A DNA stretch of 32,500 bases from Symbiodinium natans (taxonomy: Eukaryota; Sar; Dinophyceae; Suessiales; Symbiodiniaceae), in NCBI GenBank assembly GCA_905221605.1, contig CAJNDS010000624.1:510001-542500 (forward strand). Direction: 5' to 3'. Shown piece after piece: positions 30,981-32,500 of the stretch. The position numbers were made by a program, and so were the translations under genes. A model generated the notes under the pieces. That model ran no database searches and had not been told where the DNA came from. It was given only the letters and a program-made list of their open reading frames with translations. Each line of letters starts with the position of its first letter. The stretch's first letter is position 1.

Positions 30981-31629
30981 GCTTTAGGGAGCAGAGTTTT
31001 GTTGCGGTTCAGGGGCTTGGGTTCCAGGCGGTTTCGGGGCTTCGGTATAGAAGGAGTTTAGGGTTTCGAGCTTTGGCCTCCAAGGGACTCAGAGTACTGG
31101 GTTTTGGGAGATGTGATGCGGTTGCAGGGCGTCAGGGCATAGGATTTTGGGGCCTGCATGGGGCGGGTACCTTTGGGAGCTCCTTTTCTTTCCTTGCCTG
31201 TGGGGTTTACTGTTTGAGAACTAGGGTTATGTGAGCATGATGCGGAAGGAAACTACAATTTCCTGGGTGTTTCTAGGCCGTCGCCCCCCCCTATCAGAGC
31301 AAGTAAAGTAGCAATGGAAAGAAGTATACAACACTAACCTCCAAGCCTAAAACCTAAACCCCAAGATGCACGGCCCCTGCAGATTTCTTCAGCAGTGCAT
31401 CCACCAATCATCATCAAACAGCAGGGAAAGGCAGATTCTCTGAAAGGGAGCTCCTGGGCTGCAATAAGAAGCGATAAGCACACCCAGGCTCATACATTAA
31501 CGCAGGACCATGCAAGGCGTGCACGGGGAACAACAACTACCCGCTTGAAACTGCCACTGTCCTGGGCCTAGGGGCATGCAGTACACCCTAGCCTCAGGGC
31601 GTAGCGGGGGGGTACTTAAACCGAAACCC
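30981..31629. other. Unique spacer, no gene seen
   Basis: No coding frame of note and no recognisable RNA gene. Confidence 0.5.
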
Positions 31630-31667
31630 TGCCCTGAACCCTAAACCCTAAACCCTAAACCCTAAAA
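31630..31667 (-). repeat. Short CCCTAAA array
   Basis: Four to five units. Confidence 0.85.
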
Positions 31668-31941
31668 CCACACACGCTCAAGTCTGGGATCTTGCCTGAC
31701 AGCTTGCCAGGAGGGCCTCCTCGACGTATTTCCTGCAAGCGGCAAGCCCGCAGGGCTTTCCAAAACCAACCGCCCAAATAGGACTGGCCCTCAATAATAG
31801 TGCTTGTAAATTATTCAGGTTTATATTGAAACAATGCACTCGTGAAAGAGTCAAAGTTTCACATAACATCATTGTTAAATCATAAAAATTATCTTCAAAA
31901 TTTTTCGTACTGAATTACGTTCAATCTCAAAAACACACATA
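31668..31941. other. Unique spacer becoming AT-rich, no gene seen
   Basis: AT-rich from about 31800. The minus-strand frame at 31678-31872 is short and unrecognised. Confidence 0.5.
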
Positions 31942-31992
31942 ACATTTAGCAAATGATATATTTTGCTTGAATAATGTTCTTTTGCTAAATGT
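31942..31992. repeat. 12-bp perfect inverted repeat in AT-rich DNA
   Basis: ACATTTAGCAAA at 31942-31953 pairs exactly with TTTGCTAAATGT at 31981-31992, with a 27-base loop. Confidence 0.7.
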
Positions 31993-32170
31993 CTAAAATT
32001 GTAACTTAGGGCGCACTCCCCCTCGCTCGCTCGCATAGCTGAGTAGCCCCACCCCCCACCCGAACTATTCTTTGTTAGGGTTTAGGGCTCTACCCCCCGA
32101 AACCCCCCTAGGCAGGGGGGGCTTTCTGGTTTTGTCCTGGGAAACGTGACCCTCCCAGGCCCAGAGGCTC

Positions 32171-32199
32171 GAGCACCGTGTTTCTGGACAGCGGTGCTC
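32171..32199. repeat. 8-bp hairpin GAGCACCG/CGGTGCTC
   Basis: GC-rich arms around a 13-base loop, about 5 bases before a short TTTAGGG patch (32205-32250). Confidence 0.6.
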
Positions 32200-32384
32200 T
32201 CGCAGGGTTTAGGGTTCAGGGTTTGAGGGTTTAGGGTTGCGGGTTTAGGGAGTGAAGACTCCGCGCCTGGCGGTCGATCGCCACCTCATCATCATCTGCA
32301 ACTCCGTGGGCGCAGTGGCCTGTAGTTCCAAACTCGCAACTTCGATCCTGAGCCGAAACCCAGCTTCTTGGGCCCCTGAATCCT

Positions 32385-32430
32385 AAGCCTAAACCCTAAA
32401 CCCGAAACAACCCTAAACCCTAAACCCTAC
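32385..32430 (-). repeat. Short degenerate CCCTAAA array
   Basis: Around six units with a CCCGAAA variant, continuing in drifted form to about 32470. Confidence 0.8.
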
Positions 32431-32500
32431 AAGCTCTATATGCTCTAAATCCTAAACCCTCGACCCTCGGACCGAGGCCGCGGGCACGTGAGGAACGGCC

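Overview
The window looks like nuclear DNA of a dinoflagellate, probably close to the Symbiodiniaceae or another core group. This is an inference with confidence of about 0.65. It rests on sparse genes, two same-strand tandem gene copies, short introns, a membrane-PAS protein type I associate with dinoflagellates, and very many interspersed TTTAGGG-type telomere-like arrays on both strands. No prokaryotic features (operons, ribosome binding sites, tRNA or rRNA genes, CRISPR, IS elements) were seen.

Layout. Positions 1-5590 are a patchwork of TTTAGGG or CCCTAAA arrays separated by 100-700 bp of unique sequence with no convincing gene. Positions 5776-7290 hold about 3.4 copies of a ~450-bp higher-order satellite built from three related subunits. 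It runs into a 15-bp GC-rich minisatellite (7312-7783). Positions 8000-25700 are again arrays plus simple repeats: GAT/GAG at 8610, AACAAG at 14041, GGGTTGA at 15950, the 8-mer TTTTAGGG at 16203, the 9-mer TTAGGGGGC at 17269, CATA then pure AT at 20412-20960, and mixed TTTAGGG/TTTCGGG at 22241. The unique sequence between them carries no recognisable gene.

The only well-supported genes are two paralogues on the minus strand, 25726-27469 (copy A) and 28752-30497 (copy B), about 1.3 kb apart. Each consists of two exons joined by a short phase-0 intron (88 and 96 nt). I inferred the intron from a matching donor, acceptor and reading frame in both copies. The spliced products (about 551 and 549 aa) have roughly six membrane helices, a PAS domain and a degenerate second PAS-like region. 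This suggests a membrane-bound sensor with no visible enzymatic output domain.

The two copies are mosaic. The membrane half has diverged, to about three-quarters identity in exon 1. The PAS part is nearly identical, with 162 consecutive residues unchanged, which suggests recent gene conversion. The rest of the window (30500-32500) returns to telomere-like and low-complexity DNA with a few short inverted repeats.
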